Origin: Sporomusaceae bacterium UBA7701
GTDB lineage: Bacteria; Bacillota; Negativicutes; Sporomusales; UBA7701
Direction of reading: 5' to 3'
Assembly: GCA_002482545.1 (NCBI GenBank)
Contig: DLGF01000014.1
Coordinates: forward strand, 19,266 to 83,265
DNA length: 64,000 nt
Shown piece after piece: positions 48,998 through 57,903 of this stretch (positions are counted from its first letter, which is position 1; the number at the start of each line of letters is the position of its first letter). Made by a program: the position numbers and the translations under genes. The notes beneath the pieces are model-generated. The model was not told the DNA's origin, made no database searches, and saw only the letters and a list, made by a program, of their open reading frames with translations.

Positions 48998-50431
48998 GTG
49001 ATCAATAATGAATACGCCTCTTTATTTACCTTGAGACAGCTGAAGAACAACCAGCGAAAGATAACGAAGAGCCTGCAAAAATTGGCCAGCGGAAAAGCGA
49101 TCAATCAAGCCGCGGATAATGCCGCCGGACTCGCCATCTCCGAAAAACTAAAATCGATTATCAGGGGAACTTCCCAGGCATCGCGCAATATTCAGGATGG
49201 CATTTCCTTTCTCCAGACCGCCGACGGCGCTCTGAACGAAATCGTAGCCTTGCTTCAGCGGCAGCGGGAACTGGCCTTGAAGGCCGCCAACGGCACTTTG
49301 ACCGCGGAAGACCGGGCGGCGATTCAGCAAGAAATCAAGCAGCTCAATGACGAAATTGATCACATAGCCAACGACACGGAATTCAACAAAATAAAAGCCC
49401 TGCGCCCACCTGTCGGGAAGCCGGAAACCAAAGGCGGCAAGGCTGATATTGTGTTCATCATCGACGCAACCGGCAGCATGGGAGGCTATATCGCCAATGT
49501 CAAGGCGAATATCAGCGCCTTTACCGATGCCTTGGCCAGCAAAGGCATCGACTACAACCTCGGTCTTGTGGTTTATCGGGACGTTGTCGCCGATCCGTCC
49601 GATGCGCTGGTCAAGTTTCCTTTTACCAGTGATCCGGATGTTTTTAAAACCCAGTTGGACACGGTAGCCGCAACCGGCGGCGGCGATCTGAGCGAATCCG
49701 GCCTTGAAGCGATCGTGGACTCGACGTTGGGTGCGCTTACCTATCCGTTCCGGGAGAGCGCCAGCAAACAATTCATTCTGGTGACTGACGCCACAGTCCA
49801 TGACAAAGACGGCGACGGCCTCTCCAGCTATAGTTTGCCGGAAGTGGCCTCGCAATTGGCCGACGCCAAGGTCAAGACCTCCATTGTCAGCAATTCCAGT
49901 TCGGAAAGCCAGTTGCGCCAGTTATCCAGCGCCTCCGGCGGCCAATATCTGGACCTTGCCGGTTCCTTCGCCGGCCACCTGAATGTTATAGCCGGCGACG
50001 TCATCGATGATGCAACGGGAGACTCCGAAATGCCCGAACTCCGGCTGCAAGTCGGGGCAAACGCGGGAGAAACCATGACCCTCGGCTTATTTGACGTCCG
50101 GTCGGCGAAGCTCGGCCTGAACAGCCTTTCCGTCGAGTCGACGTCAGCGGCCGGGGCGGCCATCACCACGCTGGACCAGGCCCTGGATAAGGTAAGCGCG
50201 GTCCGGTCCCGTTACGGCGCTTACATGAATAATTTGGAGCATACGGAAAACACGGTGCTGAACTATAACGAAAATCTTGCATCAGCCCAATCGCGAATTA
50301 CCGACGCGGATATGGCTAAAGAAATTTCCGAACTGACGAAAGCCCAAATCCAGGAAAATGTATCGACGGCAATGGCCAGCCAAGCCAACATAGCTCCCCA
50401 GGCCATCCTGAAATTGTTCAACCAGCCTTAG
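48998..50431 (+). CDS. Flagellin with an inserted von Willebrand factor A domain
   Basis: A 477-residue flagellin. The N-terminal D0/D1 (residues 1 to about 145; LKNNQRKITKSLQKLASGKA, then DNAAGLAISEKL) and C-terminal D1/D0 (about 345-477; RSRYGAYMNNLEHTENTVLN, ending QAILKLFNQP) are classical. Between them, at about 150-335, lies a vWA domain: VFIIDATGSMGG gives MIDAS Asp156, Thr158 and Ser160, TGGGDLSESG gives Thr226/Asp230, and ILVTDATVHD gives Asp264. The insert should be surface-exposed on the filament. The start is GTG 48998 with TTGGAGGAAT. It stands apart from other flagellar genes. Confidence 0.92.
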   Translation: MINNEYASLFTLRQLKNNQRKITKSLQKLASGKAINQAADNAAGLAISEKLKSIIRGTSQASRNIQDGISFLQTADGALNEIVALLQRQRELALKAANGTLTAEDRAAIQQEIKQLNDEIDHIANDTEFNKIKALRPPVGKPETKGGKADIVFIIDATGSMGGYIANVKANISAFTDALASKGIDYNLGLVVYRDVVADPSDALVKFPFTSDPDVFKTQLDTVAATGGGDLSESGLEAIVDSTLGALTYPFRESASKQFILVTDATVHDKDGDGLSSYSLPEVASQLADAKVKTSIVSNSSSESQLRQLSSASGGQYLDLAGSFAGHLNVIAGDVIDDATGDSEMPELRLQVGANAGETMTLGLFDVRSAKLGLNSLSVESTSAAGAAITTLDQALDKVSAVRSRYGAYMNNLEHTENTVLNYNENLASAQSRITDADMAKEISELTKAQIQENVSTAMASQANIAPQAILKLFNQP

Positions 50432-50504
50432 CCGGACCCGGCCGTGGAGAGCCAGGTCAACGCCTTCCGCCTGGACTGCGGCCTTCCTATTTGCCATCAA
50501 GATG

Positions 50505-50542
50505 AAAAAGCTTCTGAGCTTAGCTCAGAAGCTTTTTTGCCG
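50505..50542 (+). terminator. Terminator of the flagellin-vWA gene
   Basis: AAAAAGCTTCTGAGC and GCTCAGAAGCTTTTTT flank TTA. A strong stem with built-in T-run. Confidence 0.88.
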
Positions 50543-50599
50543 GACGCAACCCCAGGGCGCTCCCCAGGCGGGCGGGTCTCCGTAGTCCGGCGAAGCCCC

Positions 50600-50767
50600 C
50601 TACGGAAGGTTGTCGGCCTGCGGGTTCTGAAGCTCCTCCTCCGTCAGCAGCTTGTCGTTATCGACCGTCCGCGGCCCATCATGGAACTGGCCGGTTTCGT
50701 TGAAGTTTGATTCATAACCCAACTGATCCTTATCCACAGCACTCCAGGGGGATTTGCGCTTTGCCAT
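50600..50767 (-). CDS. Hypothetical 55-residue protein
   Basis: A small polar protein (MAKRKSPWSAVDKDQLGYES, then GQFHDGPRTVDNDKLLTEEE). The start is ATG 50767 with GGGGAGGAGGTG, an excellent site. The frame is open to 50848 without one. No Cys, no membrane segment. The size and composition recall small proteins of spore-formers, but I recognise no family. Confidence 0.7.
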   Translation of the reverse strand: MAKRKSPWSAVDKDQLGYESNFNETGQFHDGPRTVDNDKLLTEEELQNPQADNLP

Positions 50768-50979
50768 GATTACACCTCCTCCCCTAGTTTGTCCCGCGCC
50801 GCGAAATATAGCCCCGACGTGGGCTTCTGTTCCCGCTGCGGCCTGCATAATATCGAATTGCTATTTCAGGAAAAGTTTGTTAAAATATACTTAAAACAAC
50901 ATCGATTTTTTGTGGATATTTATTTTCCCCTAAGGACGCAGCAGCGGCGCGTCCCTACTTTGCAACTACGAGGTGAACT

Positions 50980-52239
50980 ATGAGAGCACCGTCCCCGACT
51001 CCGACAAAACCCCGGGTGGCGATTGTCGGCGCCGGCTTTGCCGGCCTGGAGGCGGCCCGCGGCCTTGCCGGCGCCGCCGTGGAAGTCACCCTGATCGACC
51101 GCCATAATTACCACCTGTTCCAACCCTTGCTGTACCAGGTCGCCACCGCCGGTCTTACCCCGGAGGATATCGCCCATCCGGTGCGGGCCATCCTCCGCAG
51201 GCAGCGCAATCTCGCGTTTCGCCAGGCGGAAGTCACCGGATTCGACCTGGCCGCCAAAAGGGTAATCACTTCCACCGGCGAAGTACCCTATGACTATCTC
51301 CTGCTCGCCGCAGGCAGCGACACCAACTATTTTGGCCTCACGTCGGTGGCCGAAAACGGCTTCGGCCTCAAAACCATCGATGAGGCTGTCGCTGTCCGCA
51401 ACCATGTCCTCGGCATGTTTGAACAGGCCAGCCAAGAAGACGACCCGGTCAAGCGCCGGACCATGCTGACCTTTATCGTCGTCGGCGGCGGCCCAACCGG
51501 AGTGGAGTTGGCGGGCGCCTTGTCCGAGCTTGTCTATACCGTTCTGGTCAAGGACTATCCCCGCCTGGATTTTTCCGAAGCCCGGATCGTGCTTCTTCAG
51601 GCGACCGATTCTCTCCTCCCCAACCTGCCGCAGGACCTCAGGGACGTTACCGCCGAAACGCTGCGGAAAAAGAAGGTCGAGGTTGAGTTCGGCCAGACGG
51701 TGACCGGCTACGACGGCCAGACCATTACCCTGAAAAACGGCGAAAGCCTTTCCGCCCGGAGTCTTATCTGGGCCGCCGGCGTCCGGGCGTCCCGGCTCGT
51801 CGACGGGCTGGGCGTCAGCCAGGGAAGCCTGGGCCGCGCCGTGGTATTGCCTACCCTGCAGCTTGCCGGCCATCCGGAGGTCTTCGTGGCAGGCGATGCG
51901 GCCCATATTGACGAGAACGGGCGGCCGCTCCCGATGACCGCGGTCGTGGCCCTGCAGAGCGGCAGCAAGGCCGCCGGCAACATCCAGCGCCTGCTCTGCG
52001 GGCAACAGGCGGAAACTTTTCTTTTCCACGATCTCGGCAGTCTGGCGACCATCGGCCGGAATGCGGCCGTGGGCCAAATCGGCCGGGTTAAAATCAAGGG
52101 CCTGCTCGCCTGGCTGCTCTGGACGGTCGTTCATATCGTCCGCCTGGTGGGCTTCCGGAACCGCCTGTTCGTGTTCTGGTCCTGGTTCTGGGATTATATC
52201 CTTTACGACCGCTCTATCCGCCTGATCACCCGGGAATGA
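50980..52239 (+). CDS. ndh: Type II NADH dehydrogenase (NDH-2)
   Basis: A 419-residue FAD enzyme. VAIVGAGFAGLEAARGL near residue 13 binds FAD, FIVVGGGPTGVELAGALSEL near 160 binds NADH, and VFVAGDAAHID near 300 is the second FAD contact. HLFQPLLYQVATAGL and the hydrophobic C-terminal tail (VFWSWFWDYILYDRSIRL) are typical of NDH-2, which docks on the membrane and reduces quinone without pumping protons. CTACGAGGTG precedes ATG 50980. In an anaerobe it may reoxidise NADH to menaquinone. Confidence 0.9.
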   Translation: MRAPSPTPTKPRVAIVGAGFAGLEAARGLAGAAVEVTLIDRHNYHLFQPLLYQVATAGLTPEDIAHPVRAILRRQRNLAFRQAEVTGFDLAAKRVITSTGEVPYDYLLLAAGSDTNYFGLTSVAENGFGLKTIDEAVAVRNHVLGMFEQASQEDDPVKRRTMLTFIVVGGGPTGVELAGALSELVYTVLVKDYPRLDFSEARIVLLQATDSLLPNLPQDLRDVTAETLRKKKVEVEFGQTVTGYDGQTITLKNGESLSARSLIWAAGVRASRLVDGLGVSQGSLGRAVVLPTLQLAGHPEVFVAGDAAHIDENGRPLPMTAVVALQSGSKAAGNIQRLLCGQQAETFLFHDLGSLATIGRNAAVGQIGRVKIKGLLAWLLWTVVHIVRLVGFRNRLFVFWSWFWDYILYDRSIRLITRE

Positions 52240-52352
52240 CACCGGCCAAAGCCGGCTGCCGCGGCGCCAGGTCCCACAACCCTCTGACCCTGAGGCCACA
52301 GGAATCATACTCCTGTTCTCGGCCAATATAAATTTTTGAAGGAGGATCAGTC

Positions 52353-52952
52353 ATGAGTGAACAATTTTGGAATGCGGTTAAAGCAAGAAGGACGATTTAC
52401 GGGCTGAGTAAAGAATCGGACATCAGCCAGGGCCGCATCGAAGACCTCGTCAAGGACGCGGTCCGCCATGCCCCGTCGGCGTTTAATTCCCAAAGCGCCC
52501 GGGTTGTCGTACTGTTTGGCGAACAGCACGACAAACTATGGAATATAGTCAAAGACTGCCTCAGAAAAATCGTTCCCCCGGAAAATTTCGGCCCCACCGA
52601 AGAGAAAATTGCTTCCTTCCAAAGTGGCTACGGTTCCATTCTCTATTTTGAGGATATGAGCGTAGTTGAGAGTCTCCAGCAGCAATTCCAAGCCTACAAA
52701 GACAACTTCCCGATCTGGTCCAACCATTCGTCCGGCATGCTCCAATACATAGTATGGACGGCGTTGGAAACCGAGGGGCTCGGCGCTTCGCTGCAGCATT
52801 ACAATCCGCTCATCGACGGGGAAGTAAAACAGGCTTGGAATATTCCTTCCCACTGGAAGCTCATCGCCGAGATGCCCTTCGGCAAACCCACCCTGTCGCC
52901 CGGCGAAAAGCAATTCCAGCCTCTGGTCGAGCGGGTCAAAGTATATAAATAA
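52353..52952 (+). CDS. Nitroreductase family protein
   Basis: A 199-residue FMN enzyme of the nitroreductase family (KARRTIYGLSKESDISQGRI, then VRHAPSAFNSQSARVVVLFG, then MLQYIVWTALETEGLGASLQ). Ser/Asn at the FMN phosphate region are in place. The physiological substrate is unknown. GGAGGATCAGTC precedes ATG 52353. Single gene with its own terminator at 52960-52992. Confidence 0.9.
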   Translation: MSEQFWNAVKARRTIYGLSKESDISQGRIEDLVKDAVRHAPSAFNSQSARVVVLFGEQHDKLWNIVKDCLRKIVPPENFGPTEEKIASFQSGYGSILYFEDMSVVESLQQQFQAYKDNFPIWSNHSSGMLQYIVWTALETEGLGASLQHYNPLIDGEVKQAWNIPSHWKLIAEMPFGKPTLSPGEKQFQPLVERVKVYK

Positions 52953-52959
52953 AGGCTGA

Positions 52960-52994
52960 GACACCCGATGCTTTCGGGTGTCTTTCTTTTGAAT
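52960..52994 (+). terminator. Terminator of the nitroreductase gene
   Basis: GAGACACCCGA-TGCT-TTCGGGTGTCTTTCTTTTG. Confidence 0.85.
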
Positions 52995-53133
52995 GCGGAA
53001 ACGCCGCGCCCTCCTTCGCCGGTCTTTCCCCGAGGCCGGCCGGGACAAACCGCAATATTCTTCAAGACAGGAAGAGCCTCCGCCACTATAATATTAGATA
53101 ATCGTCTTTTTCATTTATACCCCGGAGGTGGCC

Positions 53134-53964
53134 ATGGACAAGCAGGAATGGTCGAAAATCAGCCGGAATCCCCGGCTCGACGTGGAGATCGCCCACTTAT
53201 TCTTCAAAAAAAGCGCCTTCTCCCTGCACATGCATGATCACTACGTCATCGGCCTGATCGATTCCGGCGTTCAGTCCTTCAAGTATCGGAAACAGCGCTA
53301 TGTCACGCCGCCGGACGGCCTGATCGTGCTGAACCCCGGCGACGCGCATACGGGAGAGCCGGCGGGGCAGGCCGGGTTTCGCTACCGCGCCCTCTATCCG
53401 ACTGCAAGCCATATGCGGCGGGCGGCAATCGAACTGACCGGCCGGGATGACGGTCTGCCGGTCTTTCGCAGCGTCCGGGTCGACGACCGCGCCCTGGCCC
53501 GGTTGTTCCGAGCCACCCATTCCTGGCTTCTCGCGGACTCCTCGCCCTTGCAATACGAGTCGGCCTTCGTGCTGCTGCTGGCGGAATTTATCAAGCGCCA
53601 CGCCGAGCTGGCGCCGCCGGACAACCGGCCGGCCAGGGAACACCGGGCGATCGCCGGGGTAAAGAACTACATCCAGGAGAATTGGCGCAACAAACTGACC
53701 TTGACCGAGCTGGCCGGCCTTACCCATTTAAGCCGCTACCATCTGCTGCGGACCTTCTGTGCGGAAGTAGGAATGCCGCCGCATGTTTATCAGGAAAGCA
53801 TCCGGATGAACCACGCCCGGGACTTGCTGAAGAGCGGGGCGGCCATCAACCGCGTCGCCCTGGAGAGCGGCTTCAGCGACCAGAGTCATTTTACCAACCG
53901 CTTTAGGCGGTTTTTGGGGGTCGCGCCCGGCAAATACGTAACGAATTGTACTTTAGGAGGCTGA
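53134..53964 (+). CDS. AraC-family transcriptional regulator
   Basis: A 276-residue regulator. The N-terminal AraC-binding cupin (FSLHMHDHYVIGLIDSGVQS, then VLNPGDAHTG) senses a ligand. The C-terminal double helix-turn-helix starts near 180: LTLTELAGLTHLSRYHLLRT, then AALESGFSDQSHFTNRFRRF-type block (VALESGFSDQSHFTNRFRRF). The start is ATG 53134 with GGAGGTGGCC. A GTG at 53128 is less well placed. It runs straight into the DUF2000 gene with a 4-nt gap, so that gene is a likely co-expressed partner. Confidence 0.9.
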   Translation: MDKQEWSKISRNPRLDVEIAHLFFKKSAFSLHMHDHYVIGLIDSGVQSFKYRKQRYVTPPDGLIVLNPGDAHTGEPAGQAGFRYRALYPTASHMRRAAIELTGRDDGLPVFRSVRVDDRALARLFRATHSWLLADSSPLQYESAFVLLLAEFIKRHAELAPPDNRPAREHRAIAGVKNYIQENWRNKLTLTELAGLTHLSRYHLLRTFCAEVGMPPHVYQESIRMNHARDLLKSGAAINRVALESGFSDQSHFTNRFRRFLGVAPGKYVTNCTLGG

Positions 53965-53968
53965 CAAC

Positions 53969-54376
53969 GTGTTTGATACCAAGCTAGCCGTCGTTTTGGC
54001 CGAAGACCTGCCAACCTGGCAGAAACTCAACGTAACCGCCTTTGCCGTAAGCGGTATCGGCAAAGTTTACGGTGAAGTCGTAGGCGAGGATTACGTCGAC
54101 GGCTCGGGCAACCGCTACTTGCCGATGTTCCGGCAGCCTGTGCTGATTTTCAGCGCCGACAGGGAGAAGCTTCGCACCGTTTATGAGCGGGCCATGAATC
54201 GCGGATTGAAGTTTTCGCTATTTACCGAAGACCTCTTTGCCACCTACAACGACGCCGACAACCGCGCCGCAGTGCGCCGCTGCCCCAGTGAAAGCCTCAG
54301 GATCGTGGGCATGGCCTTCTGGACGGACAAAAAAATCCTGGATAAGGTATTAAAAGGCCTGTCTCTATGTCAATAG
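53969..54376 (+). CDS. DUF2000 family protein
   Basis: A 135-residue protein of the DUF2000 family (MFDTKLAVVLAEDLPTWQKL, then YLPMFRQPVLIFSADREKLR, then DLFATYNDADNRAAVRRC). The function is not established. The fold is thought to relate to peptidyl-tRNA hydrolase II-like proteins, which I could not verify here. GTG 53969 follows TAGGAGGCTGACAAC. It is often found beside AraC regulators, as here. Confidence 0.85.
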   Translation: MFDTKLAVVLAEDLPTWQKLNVTAFAVSGIGKVYGEVVGEDYVDGSGNRYLPMFRQPVLIFSADREKLRTVYERAMNRGLKFSLFTEDLFATYNDADNRAAVRRCPSESLRIVGMAFWTDKKILDKVLKGLSLCQ

Positions 54377-54392
54377 AGACAGACCTTTCCCG
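54350..54392 (+). terminator. Terminator of the araC-DUF2000 operon
   Basis: AAAGGCCTGTCTCTA and TAGAGACAGACCTTT form a long stem. The stop codon lies in the loop. Confidence 0.85.
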
Positions 54393-54425
54393 GCGCGGCT
54401 TTTCCCCGGGCCGCTTGCCCGGCGC

Positions 54426-55187
54426 CTAGAACCGCAGCGACAGGCAGCTCAAGCCGCCATCCAGCTTGCGGAATTCCGACACATCGACTTCTATTGCTTC
54501 ATAGCCCGCGGACTTGATTTTGGCAAGGGTTTTCGGAAAGCCCTGCGGCGTGATGACATAGCCGTTGACCCACACCGAGTTAGCCGCATAGCTTTCATCC
54601 TCATCGACTTCCAGTATCCGGAACTGCCGGAATTCGTCCTTGGCTCTAAATTCGCCGGTCGCCAGGAGCGTATTATCTTCCAGGTACGTTACCCCGGTCT
54701 TCAGATGCAATACAGTTTCCAAGGAAACGGTGGCGCCGGTCATGCCATGGCGTTCCAGAATGGCGATGAGCTGCCGGGCCCCTTCCGGGTTGGTCCTTTT
54801 CGACAAACCGATGTAAAAGTGCTTGCCCACCATCATGACGTCGCCGGCATCCAGCGTGCCTGGCGGCGTTATCTGTTCAAGGCGGGGATAAAACTGCCGC
54901 ACCGCTTCGCGTATCGCCGCGACCTCATCCCGCCGCGAGACGGCCCCCGGATTGGTGATGACGGCGCAATTAGGCGTGATAAGGGCCGCATCTTCGATAA
55001 AGGTCGAATCCGGAAACCCCTCATCCGCCGGCAGCACCGTCACTTCCAGGCCGCAACGCTCCAAAGCTTTTATATACCCCTGATGCTGCGCCAAAGCCAG
55101 GTCATAGTCCGGCTTGCCCAGACCGGCCGTGGTCAGCCCGTGAATCATCGCTTTGCATGGCGTCTTGACAATCCCCTTGGTGAACAC
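54426..55187 (-). CDS. Dimethylarginine dimethylaminohydrolase / arginine deiminase-like hydrolase
   Basis: A 253-residue guanidino-group hydrolase. FTKGIVKTPCKAMIHGLTTA opens the protein, FPDSTFIEDAALIT holds the substrate-binding Asp/Glu, LHLKTGVTYLED the catalytic His, and the C-terminal GGLSCLSLRF the nucleophilic Cys. DDAH releases citrulline. Arg, methylarginine or agmatine-like substrates are possible. The start is GTG 55187 after GGAAGGG, and the frame is open to 55217. Monocistronic by context. Confidence 0.88.
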   Translation of the reverse strand: MFTKGIVKTPCKAMIHGLTTAGLGKPDYDLALAQHQGYIKALERCGLEVTVLPADEGFPDSTFIEDAALITPNCAVITNPGAVSRRDEVAAIREAVRQFYPRLEQITPPGTLDAGDVMMVGKHFYIGLSKRTNPEGARQLIAILERHGMTGATVSLETVLHLKTGVTYLEDNTLLATGEFRAKDEFRQFRILEVDEDESYAANSVWVNGYVITPQGFPKTLAKIKSAGYEAIEVDVSEFRKLDGGLSCLSLRF

Positions 55188-55310
55188 AACAATCCCTTCC
55201 TTTCCGCTAGGTTTCACCGCTATCGCTATATTCCCGATAAGGTTGGCAAATTTCTGCTTAGCCTGAATAATTACAAGAAGACTACAAAGAGTTGCCGCAT
55301 ACTGTAAGCG

Positions 55311-56594
55311 TTACAATATCTGATCTGCACTAAACTCCCGTTTGAAGTATCTTAGCGCATATGTTAAAGCCTCAGATGCCGGTTTTAGCATGTTCGGCGA
55401 TTCCCATCCCCAAAACTTCTGAAAAGCGTAACTTCCTTGACCAACCAGTATTTTGGAATAAGAATACTCCTTGCGTTCAATATTAGTAACCCGCATATCT
55501 ACTTCAACCTCAATAGCCGAGGCAGCATACGCTATATTGCTCACTCTTTTCGCCTGGGCGAATTCGACGCCTGCAAACACTACTATATCGTATTGGAGGG
55601 ATTCCCCAAATCGTACAAGACTCTCTTTATCAACATCATCCATCGTTGGCGCTTCTTTCAATCCATTATCCAGCTTCCAGCGCGTCTCGAATGTAGGAAG
55701 GGTGTCTTTCGTCTGCTTTACGATATATTTATTGGCGCGAAACTCATTTGTGATTGCTTCTTCCACCAAAGCGGTTAATTGGTCTCGCTTTTCTTTGTTC
55801 TTGATCTGCTCCAGGAGAGTTGGCCCATACATTACCAGAATAGCCACCCGCTTCTTTTCCGAAATGGATGGCTCTGATTGCTCGGCCGCCGTCCTGCCGG
55901 CGTCCGCTTGCGAAGCAATAACCGATCGGATGATTTCTGCCGGAATGGCAAAATTCAGATTCTGGCTTACTCTGGGAACGAATCCCCAGGTAGTCACACC
56001 AATTACCTTCCCTGCTTCATTTAAGACCGGGCCTCCGCTGGAACCTGAAGAAATAGCAGCAGTGAACTGGATGTAAGTTCCCTTAAGGTCGGTAAGCTGT
56101 GGCCATTCAGGGTTCGGGAAGGTCTGGATTCCGGATACAATTCCTTCTGAAACCGAGAATTTTACCTTAAGCGGATTGCCGAATACAATTACTCGGTCAC
56201 CCTTTTCCGGTGTTTCCTCCGCTACTTCCAGATAGGGCATGGCTCTTGGGGGATTCTTGATGGAGGCAACGACCAGATCGACACCTGGCTTTAGGGTAAG
56301 AAGTCTGTCCAAGGTAAATTTCTCACCGTCGGATGTTTCGATCGTTGCGCTGACGGCACCTTCAAGAACGTGACGGTTTGTAACGAAATTCCCTTCCGGG
56401 CTGATAAAAAATCCCGATCCCGATGCCAACTGTCTCCCTTTGTCATCATAAGTCGTTATAAATACAACCGCTTTTTCGTACCTGTTAGTAAAATCCTTCA
56501 GATTGAATTCCGCAGCCAGACAGCTGCCACTTAAATAAACAGAAAATAAAATGAAACCAATCAGTATACAGCCGATCTTAGAAAAACGTTTCAA
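55311..56594 (-). CDS. Secreted trypsin-like serine protease with C-terminal unknown domain
   Basis: A 427-residue exported protein. A signal peptide (SKIGCILIGFILFSVYLSGS, then CLAA) precedes an HtrA/DegP-type protease domain: His of VTNRHVLEG, Asp of GVDLVVASI and Ser of ISSGSSGGPVLN. There is no PDZ. Instead residues about 235-420 form an alpha/beta domain (KKRVAILVMYGPTLLEQIKN, then LQYDIVVFAGVEFAQAKRVS) that I do not recognise, somewhat like stress-lipoprotein domains. The start is TTG 56594 after GGGAGGG. Codon use is more A+T-rich than neighbours, suggesting transfer. Confidence 0.85.
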   Translation of the reverse strand: MKRFSKIGCILIGFILFSVYLSGSCLAAEFNLKDFTNRYEKAVVFITTYDDKGRQLASGSGFFISPEGNFVTNRHVLEGAVSATIETSDGEKFTLDRLLTLKPGVDLVVASIKNPPRAMPYLEVAEETPEKGDRVIVFGNPLKVKFSVSEGIVSGIQTFPNPEWPQLTDLKGTYIQFTAAISSGSSGGPVLNEAGKVIGVTTWGFVPRVSQNLNFAIPAEIIRSVIASQADAGRTAAEQSEPSISEKKRVAILVMYGPTLLEQIKNKEKRDQLTALVEEAITNEFRANKYIVKQTKDTLPTFETRWKLDNGLKEAPTMDDVDKESLVRFGESLQYDIVVFAGVEFAQAKRVSNIAYAASAIEVEVDMRVTNIERKEYSYSKILVGQGSYAFQKFWGWESPNMLKPASEALTYALRYFKREFSADQIL

Positions 56595-56654
56595 GATTAT
56601 CCCTCCCATCGCTTTGAAAAAGCTATTCTACAGAGTTCCAATCATTTCCTTTTG

Positions 56655-57734
56655 CTACTGGAGCTTCGTCGCCAATTCCAGTTTTGTCCCGTCCGCGAAG
56701 GTTACCGCCGTCACTTTAAAGCCTGCCAGAAGATACGAATAATTGGTTTCCAGCAAAGCTGCATCACAGGGAATGAACGAATGGAGTTTCCTTTTCCAGA
56801 CAATTCCCCGGGGCTGCTGGGCCGAAATTCTCGCGTCGGCGCCGGATCGCACGTTCCAGTTCAGAACCGTTTTTCCGTTCGTCTTGTCCAGCACGCGGAT
56901 AATGCCGCGCACTTCGCGGATTTCTTTCTGGGAAGTATTCTTCAGATTCACGGTCACCAGCGAAGACTGGGTATCTCCGAAGGCGTCATCGTACATTTTC
57001 GACAGCGATACACTCTCTACCGCCAAGGCCTGGCTGATTTGCTCAGCCGTCGATTGGTTGAGCTGCTTGAGCTTTTTCTCTTCGACTTCAGTGAGTTTGG
57101 CGATAAAGGCCTCCGGATTGTTTAGTTCGGTCAGTTGCCAGTAACCGTCGAGCCTACGCATCTTCAGTTCCATTGTGGCGTCGGCGTTCAATTTCGGATA
57201 AAAAAGTTTTATGCCGATAACGGCAGCGTCGCCATCGGTATTTACATAGTCGATGCCTTTATATTGGCTGGTACTGCCGGCGGTTATTTTCTGCTGCATA
57301 CCCGTGGCTGCATTTCTCTCGCTTACCGCCGGGGACGGGGAAACGGCGGCATAATTCCTATTGCCCCGTTCCACATAGCCCTGTATTTGTTCTTTTACGA
57401 CAGCGACCAACTGAGGTTTTGCCGTTTGCCCCAGTTCCGCGATGCTGATCCGCATAGGGTCTTCGGCATCGGCGTCCCGGAGAGCATAGTCAAGCCCTTG
57501 GTCGACTGCCTTGGCGGCAAAGGCATCCACATCGACGTACTTCTGAAACGTTCCCCAGTCATGATCTTCCAGCGCTTCCCTGGCCTTGTTCAGGGAGTAT
57601 TCCGGCGTCCTTGTCCAATACCACAAGCCGCCTGCAGTCCCAAGCCCAATGAATCCCAGGACCAGCAGCGCCATCAGGATGTTCCGGAAGCTCCCCGCTT
57701 CCGGTTTGTTGGAATCCGGAGCAGTTCCCATCAT
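56655..57734 (-). CDS. DUF2939-like membrane-anchored protein
   Basis: A 359-residue protein with one N-terminal transmembrane helix (FRNILMALLVLGFIGLGTAG) and a large extracytoplasmic part. REALEDHDWGTFQKYVDVDA near 55-75 resembles DUF2939, and the C-terminal third is a beta-rich FxLxN-type domain. The function is unknown. It lies 60 nt upstream of the protease gene on the same strand, so the two may form an operon acting on the cell surface. Confidence 0.72.
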   Translation of the reverse strand: MMGTAPDSNKPEAGSFRNILMALLVLGFIGLGTAGGLWYWTRTPEYSLNKAREALEDHDWGTFQKYVDVDAFAAKAVDQGLDYALRDADAEDPMRISIAELGQTAKPQLVAVVKEQIQGYVERGNRNYAAVSPSPAVSERNAATGMQQKITAGSTSQYKGIDYVNTDGDAAVIGIKLFYPKLNADATMELKMRRLDGYWQLTELNNPEAFIAKLTEVEEKKLKQLNQSTAEQISQALAVESVSLSKMYDDAFGDTQSSLVTVNLKNTSQKEIREVRGIIRVLDKTNGKTVLNWNVRSGADARISAQQPRGIVWKRKLHSFIPCDAALLETNYSYLLAGFKVTAVTFADGTKLELATKLQ

Positions 57735-57867
57735 ACTCCTCCTACCTGCGTTTCATGCTAAATTTATACAACATTTGACAAAATTCCCTATCATTGCGGG
57801 AAATCCTCTTTTCTCAGCCCAACTTCCGGCTTTTGGGTTTTCCAGCAAGGCAGGCTTGGTCGGCGAA

Positions 57868-57902
57868 AAGTAAAAAGCTGCGCTTCCGGCGCAGCCTTGT
57901 CG
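57868..57902 (-). terminator. Terminator of the CCG-domain gene
   Basis: On the minus strand GGCTGCGC-CGGAA-GCGCAGC is followed by TTTTTACTTTT. Confidence 0.85.
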
Positions 57903-57903
57903 T

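Noticed and set aside
50920..52326. A 468-codon minus-strand frame opposite ndh
   Set aside because: Antisense shadow. The plus-strand NDH-2 has all expected motifs.
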